Numbered from the stretch's first letter, positions 1-9,377 are shown. The stretch: 64,000 nt of DNA from Candidatus Brocadia sinica JPN1 (GCF_000949635.1 NZ_BAFN01000001.1:3779052-3843051), one strand, 5' to 3'. Made by a program: numbers and translations. The notes: generated from the letters alone by a model not told the origin.

Positions 1-598
1 CTGTAGTGTTAGAGTCCAGGTCGTTTAATTCGGTTGCCGTAGTTGCCGCTGTGCTACTTTCGGTAAGGGCGCTGGACATTATCAATACCTCGGCTGTGGA
101 GCTTAATGCCGATGCATCAAGATTGCCGGTAATGTATGCCTTTGATGTAGCCTTACCGGAAACGGTTGAATCATAAGGTATGGAGATTTCTTTACCGTTT
201 GTATCTAATACCTTATAGCCTGTATTTGAATCAACGAGATAATTGTCTTCATCAGTAGAAAATGCTCCTACCCTTGTAAAAAAATCCTTGCTGCCTCCGT
301 TAACGACAAAAAATCCCTCTCCCTGTATGGCGAGGTCAAATACGTTATTGGTGCTTTCTAATGTTCCCTGACTGAAGTTTGATGTAATGCTGGCGAATTT
401 TACACCCTTTCCTACTTGCATCGGGTTACCGTTAGTTCCAATTGCTATAGTTTGACTTAGCAGGTCAGAAAATAATAACCTTGAGGATTTGTATCCGTAA
501 GTATTGATATTTGCCAGGTTATTTCCTATGATGTCCAACATGTTTTGATGTGCACGAATACCTGACACGCCTGAATATAATGCACCGCCGAGACCCAT
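1..598 (-). CDS. flgE: Flagellar hook protein FlgE, N-terminal part (runs off left edge)
   Basis: Translating the minus strand from the ATG at 598 gives an open frame to the window edge. It starts MGLGGALYSGVSGIRAHQNM and continues with NNLANINTYGYKSSR and FDLAIQGEGFFVV, the conserved N-terminal segments of the hook/rod/basal-body family; the C-terminus lies outside the window. FlgE polymerises into the hook that joins the rod to the filament. An AAAGGAG ribosome-binding site lies just upstream of the ATG, 18 bases after the flgD stop, so it is the third gene of a fliK-flgD-flgE run. FlgE is preferred over FlgF/FlgG because of the flgD neighbour, but without the C-terminus this is not absolute. 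Confidence 0.9.
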   Translation of the reverse strand, partial: MGLGGALYSGVSGIRAHQNMLDIIGNNLANINTYGYKSSRLLFSDLLSQTIAIGTNGNPMQVGKGVKFASITSNFSQGTLESTNNVFDLAIQGEGFFVVNGGSKDFFTRVGAFSTDEDNYLVDSNTGYKVLDTNGKEISIPYDSTVSGKATSKAYITGNLDASALSSTAEVLIMSSALTESSTAATTATELNDLDSNTT

Positions 599-615
599 AA
601 TGTCGCTCCTTTCAG

Positions 616-1083
616 TTATTTTTTATCAAGTGATTTAGATTGAATGCTTGATAATGTTGATGTTTTTGTTATTGACGCCTCACTGACTTCTATGAGATTC
701 GAGATGGAGACAGATTCTCCATTAACAATGAAAGACACCGTTCCGTCTTTTTCAAGTTTTACACCTTCTACGACACCCGTTTGTGTTTCATTGCTGTTCC
801 CTTTACTATCACTGCTGTATGTGATAGTTTTGCCAATAAACGTGCTGGCCATGGAGATTTGATCCAGCTGCAGTGATGCCGTATCGATACTGGTCAGACT
901 TGAAAGATATCCTGTCTGCTGTTGTTCTTGTTCCAATGCACTGAATTGTGCTAATTGAGACATGAATTCAGAATTGTCAGTTGGGTCTAATGGATTTTGA
1001 TGTTGCAATTGAGTTACAAAGAGCGTCAGAAAATTATCCATACTGATTTCTGAACTCAGGCTTGAAGTACTTGATGTGCCCAT
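616..1083 (-). CDS. flgD: Flagellar hook assembly scaffold FlgD (short form)
   Basis: A 155-residue protein with the diagnostic FlgD N-terminal block at about residues 15-53 ([19 protein letters not shown], then [11 protein letters not shown]). FlgD caps the growing hook and lets FlgE subunits assemble beneath it, outside the cell after flagellar type III export. Typical FlgD proteins of 220-240 residues have C-terminal FlgD-Ig/tudor domains. This one keeps only the N-terminal region plus a short tail with a [20 protein letters not shown] strand pattern, so it is a minimal form rather than an obvious truncation. It sits 11 bases downstream of fliK and 17 bases upstream of flgE, so the three are probably co-transcribed. 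Confidence 0.93.
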   Translation of the reverse strand: MGTSSTSSLSSEISMDNFLTLFVTQLQHQNPLDPTDNSEFMSQLAQFSALEQEQQQTGYLSSLTSIDTASLQLDQISMASTFIGKTITYSSDSKGNSNETQTGVVEGVKLEKDGTVSFIVNGESVSISNLIEVSEASITKTSTLSSIQSKSLDKK

Positions 1084-1094
1084 GTTTTGCCTCC

Positions 1095-2861
1095 TTAAAT
1101 AATGTAGTCAACCATTAAATTAGACGTGTTTATACTGACTTCTGTTTTCAGGTTATTGCTTACATTTCTTTCATTATCGGATTGGCCTCCGTTTTGGTCT
1201 TCCTGTCTCTTTACCTGATAATGCGGGTCGTTTGATTCAGAATTTTCTGAAGATTTTTGTTTGTGTGCATCGTTATTTTGTATGTATACTTCTAATTTAT
1301 GGATTTCCACGCCATTGGCTGCCACTGATTCTTTAAGGCGATGAGCATTGTTTTCTATGGCAGCCTTGACTTCTGCATTCTCCACAAAAATCTTTGCCTC
1401 GATTTCATCATTTTCTTCGGTAAAGTGGATTTTTACACTGCCCAGTTCTGGCGGGGTCAGGTGCAACTTGATTTCGGATCTATCGCCGTGGTTTATCAGG
1501 CTGATTTTTTGAAAGAGTTGGTCCATAATATTGTACGGAAGCTCTGCAGCTGCAGTGGGATTTCCATGAAAGGTGTTACTTACATGATCTTTGTGGCCTT
1601 CTAGGGAAGCTGTATTTTGTGAGAAGTTTAATGCGTTTGACGGTATGCCATCGGTTGTTGTTTGCGTATCCAGGGAAAAGCGATACCTGCTATGATTTTT
1701 TTGTATTGGTGTATCAAATGTCAAAGGGTAGGAAGCGCTTTGTTTCTGTGCAAAGTTGTCATTTAAGTTCCATTCCTCATTTGCTTGAAGAGTGCCTGGA
1801 AGGTCATGGTCAGAAGGTATCTTACTGATTATTGTTGAAAGGCCATTTTCTCTCTTTTTTTTTGTTCCATTGATTTGGCTGTTTATTTCAGGCATGGGAG
1901 TATTTAGCTTGTTTTCTGGAGAAACATTTTGAGCTAGTGATTTAAATACAGCAGGTAATTTCTTGATATGAAATGCATTATCTGAGTCTGCAAATTCTGT
2001 CTCTTGTATTACAACGGGGATGAATTGATCCAATTTTTGTAAATTCTTAAGATTTATGGATGCATTTAACCCAACATCTTCGATGTTCCGGTTTGTGTTT
2101 CTGTCAGTTAGATTTTGCATAATGGGCATTTCTGTTTTGAGCATAAAACCCGAACTATTTAGGTTAATGAGTGGATTGTTTTTTTGCATATCAATTTCCT
2201 GCAGTTTCCCTCCGAAAAAGGGGAATGGAGAGAAATTTTGAGGATTGATATCGGGGATGAAAGGATTGTGAATATTTGCATTCACATCAAACTTGACTGC
2301 GCCATCTTTCAAAGACGGATTTTGACTAAAATTTTGAAGAGCCGTTTCTGTGTGTTCAATAAATGTCCCTGGCAGAATATCTGCAGAAAGGATAGTGTCT
2401 AATATTTGTGTCCCTGAGGGATTCAGTTCAAATCCTTTTTCACCTTTCTTTGTTACAGAGGAGGAATCATCAGTTTCTCCTCCGAAAGGGCTGTGTATAT
2501 CGGGATTTTTTGCGTTTCTTTGTGGGCTACCATTTACAAGTGTTTCATGGAACAAAGATGAGTTTATCTCATGAATATTCTCTTGTAATAGTTTCTTTGT
2601 ACCCGATTCTGTGACGGGATGATTTGTCTTTTGTTGGTTAACTGCATCCCGGTCAGTGCGATTGATCATCTGTTGACCAAGTATTTCCTGGAATGGAATA
2701 CTTTCAGGATGATTCTCAGCATCTTTTTCACCGATTTCTGATTGAACAGAATCTGTGTTCGCTACATAAGAACTGGAATTATTCGTAATTGGGCGAATTC
2801 CGGTAAACAAATTCCCGAATAAATCATTTTGGCTGGATAGTTCTATGGCTGTTTCTAACAT
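1095..2861 (-). CDS. fliK: Flagellar hook-length control protein FliK
   Basis: Start taken at the ATG at 2861, which has an AGAGGAAAT ribosome-binding site; a longer frame to a TTG at 2921 lacks one. The 588-residue product has a long, poorly conserved Asn/Gln/Ser-rich N-terminal region and a C-terminal domain with the FliK signature around the segment [17 protein letters not shown], followed by [18 protein letters not shown]. FliK is secreted during hook growth and acts as a molecular ruler that switches export from hook to filament substrates. The variable central region is normal for the family. Operon with flgD and flgE downstream. Confidence 0.9.
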   Translation of the reverse strand: MLETAIELSSQNDLFGNLFTGIRPITNNSSSYVANTDSVQSEIGEKDAENHPESIPFQEILGQQMINRTDRDAVNQQKTNHPVTESGTKKLLQENIHEINSSLFHETLVNGSPQRNAKNPDIHSPFGGETDDSSSVTKKGEKGFELNPSGTQILDTILSADILPGTFIEHTETALQNFSQNPSLKDGAVKFDVNANIHNPFIPDINPQNFSPFPFFGGKLQEIDMQKNNPLINLNSSGFMLKTEMPIMQNLTDRNTNRNIEDVGLNASINLKNLQKLDQFIPVVIQETEFADSDNAFHIKKLPAVFKSLAQNVSPENKLNTPMPEINSQINGTKKKRENGLSTIISKIPSDHDLPGTLQANEEWNLNDNFAQKQSASYPLTFDTPIQKNHSRYRFSLDTQTTTDGIPSNALNFSQNTASLEGHKDHVSNTFHGNPTAAAELPYNIMDQLFQKISLINHGDRSEIKLHLTPPELGSVKIHFTEENDEIEAKIFVENAEVKAAIENNAHRLKESVAANGVEIHKLEVYIQNNDAHKQKSSENSESNDPHYQVKRQEDQNGGQSDNERNVSNNLKTEVSINTSNLMVDYII

Positions 2862-3225
2862 AGTGATTTCCTCTTCATGAGAATCGTGATGGTTCAATAA
2901 TTTTGATTTGTAATTGAGCAACGCATATGCCTGTTTATTATGACGGAGAGATGAAATTGATGATGAAGATTTGTCTAACTTTCAATATACTGGCTAGTTA
3001 TAAATGTCAATAAAGGCGAAATATTTATTGAGAGAATGTTTTGCTGAGTTACCGGAGGCATGATTTCCGAATACTTTTTTCCTTGTGATGTGTAATGTTT
3101 TCCGTGTTCTAAATAAATTAAGCCTTTGGCGGTTTTTATAGCAGTAGGGGCAGGGCGCGCTTTGCCACTACAACATTAAAATTCCTATTCTGTTCGTTTC
3201 TCAATGGCGATTGCGGGTTGTGGGG
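2862..3225. other. Intergenic region upstream of fliK
   Basis: This 364-base stretch between fliK and the lipoprotein gene has no convincing coding frame on either strand and no clear terminator. It should hold the promoter of the fliK-flgD-flgE operon (minus strand), but I cannot point to a certain -35/-10 or sigma-28/54 site. Confidence 0.4.
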
Positions 3226-3849
3226 TCAGTGTTGGAGTGTTTCTGTTATCTGATTAGCTACAAATTGAGAGTAGCGCCTCATAGAAAGCAAAATAAGTTT
3301 CCAGCCGTATAGGGCGTTTTTTTGATGTGTGCTCTCAAAGTAGTGCTTTACAAGTTCTGCAACCTCGTTTTCATTGCTGTCAAAAACGCCGTCAGCGCTC
3401 CAGACGACGTCTCCGGTGTCTGTGGAGATCATACCTACTTTGACACCAAGTAACATAGGTTCATAAGGACGATAGTGGGTTATATTTCCAAATACGATGG
3501 CATCTGCATCATAGTTCTTCCTCAAGGTCAAAAGGGTGGACAAATGAATACTGCCTTTATCCCATATCCCATGTTCAGCAATCAATGCAGTAGTGTTTTC
3601 TGGTGGTACAATGACCTCAAAACTCCCTATTTTTCGTAATTCTACTGCAAACGCCTCCGTTACCTCATCTATGATAGCTTCGCGGTCTACATTGTATTCG
3701 AATGGTAAAAGTAATACGCGACGTATAGGTATTTTTTTATATTCATCCGTTTTGTTATAATTAAGGCATGAAGAGTGATATTTCGGTGCACTTGAACAGC
3801 CCCCGACTACAAATAAGCATAGAATAAGGATACTCAGTGTGAATTTCAT
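3226..3849 (-). CDS. Outer-membrane-type lipoprotein, CsgG/TolB-N-like fold suspected
   Basis: A 207-residue protein with a lipoprotein signal peptide (hydrophobic residues 4-16, lipobox VVGGC, Cys18). The mature part reads VLLLPFEYNVDR..., then alternates helices and strands with ADAIVFGNITHYRPYEP and ISTDTGDVVWSADG. That pattern (a strand giving a 'fix my level' greeting, a helix, a 'DAIVFGxI' strand, then 'DTGxVVW') is seen in CsgG/DUF799/TolB-N type lipoproteins. Start supported by GGAG eight bases upstream. It follows a coiled-coil lipoprotein gene by 30 bases, so the two probably form an operon. Function unknown; a cell-envelope role, possibly linked to the neighbouring flagellar genes, is only inference. 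Confidence 0.75.
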   Translation of the reverse strand: MKFTLSILILCLFVVGGCSSAPKYHSSCLNYNKTDEYKKIPIRRVLLLPFEYNVDREAIIDEVTEAFAVELRKIGSFEVIVPPENTTALIAEHGIWDKGSIHLSTLLTLRKNYDADAIVFGNITHYRPYEPMLLGVKVGMISTDTGDVVWSADGVFDSNENEVAELVKHYFESTHQKNALYGWKLILLSMRRYSQFVANQITETLQH

Positions 3850-3879
3850 CAGATAACTCCATGTCCTTCAAAAAGAGAT

Positions 3880-4437
3880 TCATTGGGGATTTTGTGGTTT
3901 TTGTTTCTTCTTTTCAACCAATTGTTCTATCTTCAGACCAATGAGTTCCTGTTTTGCCTTTGTTTCTTCAATTTGTGCCTTTGTTAATTCCAGGGTTAAC
4001 TCCCTAATCTTTTTTTCATAGGGTTCTTGACTTTGTTCTAGTTGCTTACCTATTTTTTCGTTTTCTATAATAAGTTGCTGGGTGGCTTCTAATTGTTTTT
4101 TCAGTTCTTCTAGTTCTGTCTCAAATGCTGTTTTTATTGTCTTTTCGCTTTCCAGATCTCTTTCAAGTGTGGCAATCTTTTCCTGAGATAACGACAGGGC
4201 CTTCCTTGTTTGTTCAAATTGGTCGAGCAAAGAGGTCTTTTTATTTTCCTCACCGGTATCAATATTTACCGTTGCGCCGCTGGCTAAATAACCCTTGCTT
4301 TTCGGCGGTGATACGATTTCTCCTGAAAAACTATCAGTTGTACAAGGTTTTTTACTTTCTTTTTTCATAAAAGATTCGCAACCGAGCGTCATCAAAACAA
4401 ATACAAAGAAAGGAATCAAAGGCACAATTTTTCCCAT
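3880..4437 (-). CDS. Coiled-coil lipoprotein of unknown function
   Basis: Start chosen at the ATG at 4437 because it is preceded by a GGGTGGGA site and begins the signal peptide MGKIVPLIPFFVFVLMTLGC, whose Cys20 is a lipobox cysteine; a longer frame to 4515 would bury this signal. After a short linker, residues about 65-180 are almost entirely Glu/Lys/Gln/Leu heptad-like sequence, predicting one long coiled coil, and the tail is Lys/Gln/Pro-rich. It should be lipid-anchored in the envelope. Not assignable to a named family. It is followed closely by the second lipoprotein gene. Confidence 0.7.
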   Translation of the reverse strand: MGKIVPLIPFFVFVLMTLGCESFMKKESKKPCTTDSFSGEIVSPPKSKGYLASGATVNIDTGEENKKTSLLDQFEQTRKALSLSQEKIATLERDLESEKTIKTAFETELEELKKQLEATQQLIIENEKIGKQLEQSQEPYEKKIRELTLELTKAQIEETKAKQELIGLKIEQLVEKKKQKPQNPQ

Positions 4438-4630
4438 ATCCCACCCTTTCCCCAGTGAATGTTTAAAATTACAACTTGTGATGTGGTGACACATTTTGGA
4501 TTTATGAAAATACATCGCAATGTTTTTTTCGCTTAGGTATTTGCAAAATATCTACTTGTGCTTGTTTTGAACTGATTCAAAGCTGTTTTATATCAGATTT
4601 TATGAAGCAAACATTATACCACTCAAACGA

Positions 4631-5335
4631 TTATAATTGAAGCTGTGTATGCATAGCGAGGAGGTTTTTAAAAGATCTGGTCGTTTGAATAATATTGTCA
4701 TTGCAAATAATTGCAGAGCAGATTGCCACGCAGTACCCTCCGGCATGTAATATTTCACCAATATTATCAAGGTTGATGGCGCCTATAGCAACAAAGGGGA
4801 TAGTAATCTCCCTTTTTACCTGTTTTAAATAATCGAGACCTACCGGAGGCTCAAAGCTCTTTGTTGTAGTCGAAAAGATAGGGCCAACGCCGATATAATC
4901 AGCGCCTTCTTGTTGAGCTTTTCGAGCCTGAACTATTGTATGAGTAGAGATGCCTAAAATTTTGTCAGAGCCAATGATTTTGCGTGCACGGTGAGTATCC
5001 ATGTCGGACTGTCCGATATGCAACCCGTCTGCATCAACTTTTTTAGCGATTTCAGCACGGTCATTTACAATGAAAATAGTTTTCGACCGGTGGGTTACTT
5101 TTTTAAATTCCCTGGCTAGGATAAGGAATTCACTGTCAGACATCGTCTTTTCCCGTAATTGTACTGCATCTGCACCACCCTGAATAACATCCTCCAGTAT
5201 TTCCAGCACGGGTTTTTTAGCAAGATTGGAACTTATTATAACGTATAATCTTACGCCTGAAAATTTTGTAAAAAGCCTTGTTTTATTATCTTTACCGTCG
5301 ACAGTGGGCTCAACCATAAATGTATTGACACTCAT
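4631..5335 (-). CDS. thiE: Thiamine-phosphate synthase ThiE
   Basis: Joins HMP-pyrophosphate and HET-phosphate to thiamine phosphate in the cytoplasm. The 234-residue product is a TIM barrel with the family signatures GGADAVQLREK (about residues 54-64), FIVNDRAEIAKKVDADGLHIGQSDM, ILGISTHT, and ADYIGVGPIFSTTTK followed by the phosphate-binding IPFVAIGAINLDNIGEI. The N-terminal ~28 residues extend beyond usual ThiE, so the start may be internal. No TPP-riboswitch signature is evident upstream. No other thiamine gene is in the window. Confidence 0.94.
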   Translation of the reverse strand: MSVNTFMVEPTVDGKDNKTRLFTKFSGVRLYVIISSNLAKKPVLEILEDVIQGGADAVQLREKTMSDSEFLILAREFKKVTHRSKTIFIVNDRAEIAKKVDADGLHIGQSDMDTHRARKIIGSDKILGISTHTIVQARKAQQEGADYIGVGPIFSTTTKSFEPPVGLDYLKQVKREITIPFVAIGAINLDNIGEILHAGGYCVAICSAIICNDNIIQTTRSFKNLLAMHTQLQL

Positions 5336-5709
5336 TCAATGTTTGATATAATTTTTACTGTTATGTGTTTCCTACCAATAGATGTTATTCGACAAACCGA
5401 AACGAACCCTCGGCTCACAAAAGGGCGATAACAATATGACGCAAAAACGCGTGTCCAATCCAGGTTGCCCGTAAATGGAAATATTACCGATAAACCTTTG
5501 AGGAGAAACCCTGTGCTACAGGTTATTTTTGAGCCAGTCCTTTTTAAAGATAAGAATTTATATATTTTATTTTAATTTTTTATTAAAGTAAATACAAGTT
5601 TTAGAAATAGCTCATCAGGGTAACAACCAAAACTCCTCCTTTCATGAGAATGAAAATGAATGAAAATGAGTGAAAAACTTGTATCAGAAAAGAGATAGGT
5701 AGTAAAGAA
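5336..5709. other. Divergent intergenic region between thiE and purF
   Basis: This 374-base region separates two divergently transcribed genes and must hold both promoters. A hairpin at about 5504-5520 (AACCCTGT/ACAGGTT) followed by a short T-run looks like a weak plus-strand terminator, and the 60 bases after it are strongly AT-rich. I recognise no known purine riboswitch or PurR-box pair. Confidence 0.35.
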
Positions 5710-7103
5710 ATGTCGGATGTAAAAGAATACTGTGGGTTGTTTGGAATTTATGGGTGTGAAGATGCGGCAGAGAGGGTTTATTATGGTTTATATTCTTTGC
5801 AACATCGGGGGGAAGAAAGCGCCGGAATTGCCTCAACGGATGGGAAGGACATCATCTGTCATAAAGGAATGGGGCTTGTTAGTGAAGTAATAAAGCCGCC
5901 GATGCTCAAATCTTTAAAAAACCCAATTGCTATCGGACATGTGCGATATTCGACCATTGGTTCCAGCAATATAGGTAATGCACAACCCTTAGTGGTAGAT
6001 TATTATAAGGGGAAAGTTGCCGTTGCCCATAACGGACAGCTGACCAATGCAAAAAGATTGCGCGAGGAATTTGAGGCCAACGGTTCGATATTCCATACCA
6101 CCTCTGACACCGAAGTCATTGTGCATCTCATGGCAAAGCCTTTACACATGATGCAAAAAAATTTGTCTCTCCTACTGCAGCAATTACGAGGGTCCTTTTC
6201 ATTATTGTTTTTGACTCCGGACGAGATGGTGGGGGTGCGTGACCCCCATGGTTTCAGACCATTGGCGTTGGGAAGGTTGAACGATGGCTATGTAATGGCC
6301 TCCGAAACCTGTGCCATGGACCAGGTGGGGGCAGAATATATTCGGGATATCAATCCGGGTGAGGCGGTTTATATTGATAAAGACGGGATTCGAAGCGAAT
6401 ATTATTGCTCCCAGAAATATATTAAACCTGCCTTTTGTGTATTTGAACTGGTATACTTTTCAAGACCCGACAGCAAAATCTATGGCGAAAGCGTGCACCT
6501 ATTTCGCAAGAAATTGGGGGCCAAACTCGCCGAGGAATCACCTGTCGATGCCGATGTGGTTATTTCTGTTCCTGAAGGGGGGAATTCTGCAGCAATCGGA
6601 TATTCTCATGCCTCAGGAATACCCTTTGATAGGGGGTTTATCCGTAACCATTACGTGGGTCGGACTTTTATTTTGCCTGAGCAGGACCGGCGACACCGCA
6701 TCGTGGAGCTTAAACTAAATGCCTTAAAAGAAACGGTGGAAGGGAAACGGGTTATTGTTATCGATGACTCCATTGTAAGAGGGACGACGTCAAAGTCACG
6801 GTTTGGGTTATTGCGGAAGGCTGGAGCAAAGGAGATCCATGTCAGGATCAGTTGCCCGCCGCATCGGTATCCCTGTTATTACGGAATCGATTTCCAAAAA
6901 AAGGGGAACTTATTGCGGCTAATCGCACATCAGAAGAAATTCGACAATTTTTAAACGTCGAGAGTCTCAGTTATCTTAGTGTTGAGGGGATGATGAGTTG
7001 TACGACGCAGCCTCGACAACACTTCTGCAACGCCTGTTTTACCAGTCACTATCCAACCCCCATTGATGAGGATACAAAGAAACTTACAGAAAGAAAACAA
7101 TAA
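5710..7103 (+). CDS. purF: Amidophosphoribosyltransferase PurF, reading frame broken near the 3' end
   Basis: First enzyme of purine synthesis (PRPP + glutamine to phosphoribosylamine). MSDVKEYCGLFGIYG places the catalytic N-terminal nucleophile Cys at position 8 after a short propeptide; the Ntn-glutaminase domain is followed by the PRTase domain with the PRPP loop VIVIDDSIVRGTT. The first frame ends at 6954, but from about 6903 the correct C-terminus (GELIAANRTSEEIRQFL ... FCNACFTSHYP) continues in the -1 frame to 7103. In clostridial/Bacillus-type PurF the [4Fe-4S] ligands include the final CxxC, so the break separates the cluster cysteines. The switch point is an A AAA AAG heptamer. Either a one-base sequencing/assembly error, a real mutation, or -1 frameshifting explains it. 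Confidence 0.9.
6897..6903 (+). other. A AAA AAG slippery heptamer at the purF frame break
   Basis: In the upstream frame the codons are CAA AAA AAG GGG. A -1 slip on the A AAA AAG heptamer (the same heptamer used in E. coli dnaX) resumes at GGG GAA CTT and gives exactly the conserved PurF C-terminus. I see no strong stem-loop downstream (only a 4-bp TGCG/CGCA stem) and no obvious internal Shine-Dalgarno stimulator, which weakens the programmed explanation. Confidence 0.35.
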
Positions 7104-7158
7104 GAAAAGTGTATTTTTCAGAAAATAAGATGAATTTAATAGAACGTTAAACGAATAA

Positions 7159-8145
7159 ATGCTTATCAACCCCCTTTACCTCATAAAAGGTATTGTAGGT
7201 AGAACCTTTTATATCATCCCTCAACGACCGGAACGTATCCAGATCGAAATTACGAACCGCTGCAACTATACGTGTGGTATGTGTCCCCGCGAATCCTTTA
7301 ACCTACCGGAAAAAGACATCCCACTCGCCCTTTTTCAGAAAATCATCGACAGGATTGAATTCCACTATAACATTACCCTTACCGGATGGGGGGAGCCTCT
7401 ATTGCATCCGGCATTGATGGATATGATTGTTTATACAAAGGGGAAAGGACATGATGTAGGTGTAACAACCAACGGTTTGTTGTTGGCTTCATTTGTTGAA
7501 AAATTTATAGAAACATTAGACAAATTAACTGTTTCATTGGACAGTATAGAGGATGGCAACCAGGTCACAGATGGTCATCCATCCAATAAGGTTGTGCAAA
7601 AGAACATTGAATCCCTCATGAAATATCGGGGCGGTAAAACAAGGCCGTCCGTTACCATTCAAATAACCATGCATGACAAACGGCAGTGTCTGGATACCAT
7701 TAGATTTGCCGGAGAAGTGGGAGCAGATCGCGTATATTTAGTGCGATTAAACAACCCTTTAGGTAATAGTGATTTTAAGAGACCCAGCTTGGAAGAAGAA
7801 TTGGAGATTTATAAAGAGGCTGAAGAAATAGCAAAAAAATATGGATTACAGGTCGACAACAACTACACGGCCTTTGACAATGGTTTACTTCGGTTATTAT
7901 ACAAAAGACTACGTCCCATTATGTATCGTTTTGATAAATACTGCCCAAAACCCTATGACTATTTGTATATTAACATCGATGGCAAGGCAACCCCATGCTG
8001 CGATCTTCCCCGCTATGAGGTGGGTAACATATTAAAGCAAAGTATTGATGAAATCTGGCACGGTGAGAATATGCACTATTTCCGCGAACATCAGAATGAT
8101 GTTTGTGGTAATTGCGATGCATTAAGGCTGAAGCACTTGAATTAA
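7159..8145 (+). CDS. Radical SAM protein with SPASM-type C-terminus
   Basis: A 328-residue radical SAM enzyme. The CxxxCxxC cluster motif is at Cys35, Cys39, Cys42 (NRCNYTCGMC), followed by the glycine-rich GWGEPLLHP strand. The C-terminal part has a SPASM-like auxiliary cluster region: the Cys of YCPKPYDYLYINIDG, CCDL, then DEIWHGENMHYFREHQ and CGNC. Such proteins modify peptides or small molecules by 5'-deoxyadenosyl radical chemistry; the substrate here is not evident. It begins 55 bases after purF. Its 3' half (from 7614) is repeated exactly at 15136-15650, with divergence only in the last few codons (KHLN here versus KHINIG there). Confidence 0.87.
   Translation: MLINPLYLIKGIVGRTFYIIPQRPERIQIEITNRCNYTCGMCPRESFNLPEKDIPLALFQKIIDRIEFHYNITLTGWGEPLLHPALMDMIVYTKGKGHDVGVTTNGLLLASFVEKFIETLDKLTVSLDSIEDGNQVTDGHPSNKVVQKNIESLMKYRGGKTRPSVTIQITMHDKRQCLDTIRFAGEVGADRVYLVRLNNPLGNSDFKRPSLEEELEIYKEAEEIAKKYGLQVDNNYTAFDNGLLRLLYKRLRPIMYRFDKYCPKPYDYLYINIDGKATPCCDLPRYEVGNILKQSIDEIWHGENMHYFREHQNDVCGNCDALRLKHLN
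7614..8128 (+). repeat. Copy 1 of an exact ~515-bp direct duplication (3' half of the radical SAM gene)
   Basis: Line-by-line comparison shows 7614-8128 identical to 15136-15650 (constant offset 7522). The match starts abruptly at CCTCATGAAATATCGG and ends at GCATTAAGG. The two copies flank a 7-kb accessory block. Confidence 0.9.
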
Positions 8146-8191
8146 AAATGAAAATTCCCGAAGAACAAATGATTGCGAATAACGATAAATT

Positions 8192-8389
8192 ATGATTAAA
8201 GATAAGATGCTTTTAGAAAAATTTGAGTGGGATTTGATAAAGCGAAACAAGCCCGATTATCAACGAAATATGGAAATCTTTGAGGGAATGTACAAGGAGG
8301 CAGTCTATCTTAAAGCACTTCCCGCGAAATATCCGCTGGAAGGGATTCAGGTTGATATTAAAATTGCACGAGTAATCAATAGTGTTTAA
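8192..8389 (+). CDS. Small protein encoded with a nucleotidyltransferase (possible antitoxin-like partner)
   Basis: A 65-residue, Lys/Glu-rich protein (contains MLLEKFEWDLIKRNKPDYQRN). Its stop (TAA at 8387-8389) overlaps the GTG start of the downstream nucleotidyltransferase gene at 8382, so the two are translationally coupled. An alternative start is the ATG at 8207. I do not recognise a family. Small acidic/basic genes in front of AbiEii-like nucleotidyltransferases are often antitoxin or accessory subunits, which is the only basis for the suggested role. Confidence 0.55.
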   Translation: MIKDKMLLEKFEWDLIKRNKPDYQRNMEIFEGMYKEAVYLKALPAKYPLEGIQVDIKIARVINSV

Positions 8390-8933
8390 GGAACTTATTG
8401 AACGAATTGCTATAAGTTTGGAGAAGGAAGAGATTCCTTACATGATCATTGGAGGGCAGGCGGTTCTTTATTATGGTGAGCCGAGATTTACAAAAGATAT
8501 AGATATAACTCTTGGTGTTGATTCTGACGTCCTCGGGAAAGTTCTGGTTCTTGTAAATACTCTGAACCTTAGCGTTCTGGTGAATGACATTGAGGATTTT
8601 GTGAAGAAAACAATGGTTTTACCATCCCAGGATGTTCCTTCAGGTATACGGGTTGATTTTATATTTTCGCATTCAGATTATGAAAGGCAGGCTATAGAAA
8701 GGGCAAAGAAGGTAATGTTTGGTGAAACCTTTGTAAGGTTTGCCTCTCTTGAGGATCTTGTTATTCATAAGATTATTGCTGGCAGGCCAAGAGATATAGA
8801 AGATGTTAGCTCAATTCTTTTAAAAAACCCTGAATATGATTACCATTATATTGCAGACTGGTTAAAAAAGTTTGATGATTCTCTCAGCGAAAACTTCTTG
8901 GAAACATTCAAGAAATTGGTCGCTGGTATGTAA
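8382..8933 (+). CDS. AbiEii/DUF6036-like nucleotidyltransferase
   Basis: A 183-residue protein starting at GTG inside the upstream stop region. Residues 17-45 (IPYMIIGGQAVLYYGEPRFTKDIDITL) give the polymerase-beta-type nucleotidyltransferase signature GG..hhxhG with the DxD metal pair (DID), followed by RVDFIFSH (third acidic residue) and LEDLVIHKIIAGRPRDIEDV, a motif shared with AbiEii and related toxin families. It probably transfers a nucleotide to a target in a toxin-antitoxin-like setting; target and activity are unknown. Lies in the repeat-flanked accessory block. Confidence 0.8.
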   Translation: MFKELIERIAISLEKEEIPYMIIGGQAVLYYGEPRFTKDIDITLGVDSDVLGKVLVLVNTLNLSVLVNDIEDFVKKTMVLPSQDVPSGIRVDFIFSHSDYERQAIERAKKVMFGETFVRFASLEDLVIHKIIAGRPRDIEDVSSILLKNPEYDYHYIADWLKKFDDSLSENFLETFKKLVAGM

Positions 8934-9082
8934 TTTAATCTATGGCTTGATGGCTATGGAAAATATTGAAAGGCGTGCGGTAGATGTTGTTATGATCACT
9001 TCCGAATTTAACAAGATTTACAGGACAAATAGTGAGGATCGGGTGGCACTGACAAACCCTATTCCTGTATGTTTTTAACAGG

Positions 9083-9123
9083 GATTGTTTTGTCCGTGTT
9101 TGGCAAATAAGTCCATGGATTTC
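9083..9123 (+). repeat. Partial copy of an interspersed palindromic repeat
   Basis: The sequence TTGTTTTGTCCGTGTTTGGC followed by AAATAAGTCCATGGATTTC closely matches 15795-15840 and shares its TTTGTCCGTG core with 11116-11126. Here only one palindrome arm remains. This suggests a dispersed repeat family in the genome. Confidence 0.55.
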
Positions 9124-9204
9124 ATAAAAAAATAAGATTTTGCTTGACATCGAATTGCAAATAAATAAGGTAAAATGCTCCATCCAGACAGAAGAAGTAG
9201 CACG

Positions 9205-9338
9205 ATAAAGGCAAACCTTGGGTGATCAGGGGACGCAAAGTAACAGGGTCTTTATCTGTACAAAGAAGTACGGATAAAAATGAAATTTTCATACGTATAC
9301 GGAAATAACGTATCCCTAAGACAGCCTTACTACCAAAG
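9205..9338 (+). promoter_or_regulatory. Cyclic-di-GMP-I (GEMM-I) type riboswitch, copy 1
   Basis: The consensus blocks appear in order: AAAGGCAAACC, a P2 stem CCTTGG-GTGA-TCAGGG closed by a GNRA tetraloop, GGACGCAAAG, GGGTCTTTA, a variable arm with its own hairpin (TATCTGTAC/GTACGGATA), then AAGACAGCCTTACTACCAAAG. The 3' GCCTTACT part also forms the 5' arm of an intrinsic terminator (9324-9376), so ligand binding would compete with termination. The G that I align with the ligand-contacting G20 is present. The next gene is the LuxR-type regulator at 9483. Confidence 0.85.
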
Positions 9339-9377
9339 ATGTTTTACATGGATGTCTTTTGCAGTAAGGCTTTTTTA
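9324..9377 (+). terminator. Intrinsic terminator of riboswitch 1
   Basis: GCCTTACT (9324-9331) pairs with AGTAAGGC (9363-9370), followed immediately by six T. The 5' arm lies inside the riboswitch aptamer, giving a classic switch expression platform. Confidence 0.8.

Noticed and set aside
2861-2921. Longer fliK start (TTG at 2921)
   Set aside because: The ATG at 2861 has a good ribosome-binding site and the extra residues are not FliK-like.
5336-5460. TPP riboswitch in front of thiE
   Set aside because: None of the conserved TPP-box blocks is visible on the minus strand upstream of thiE.
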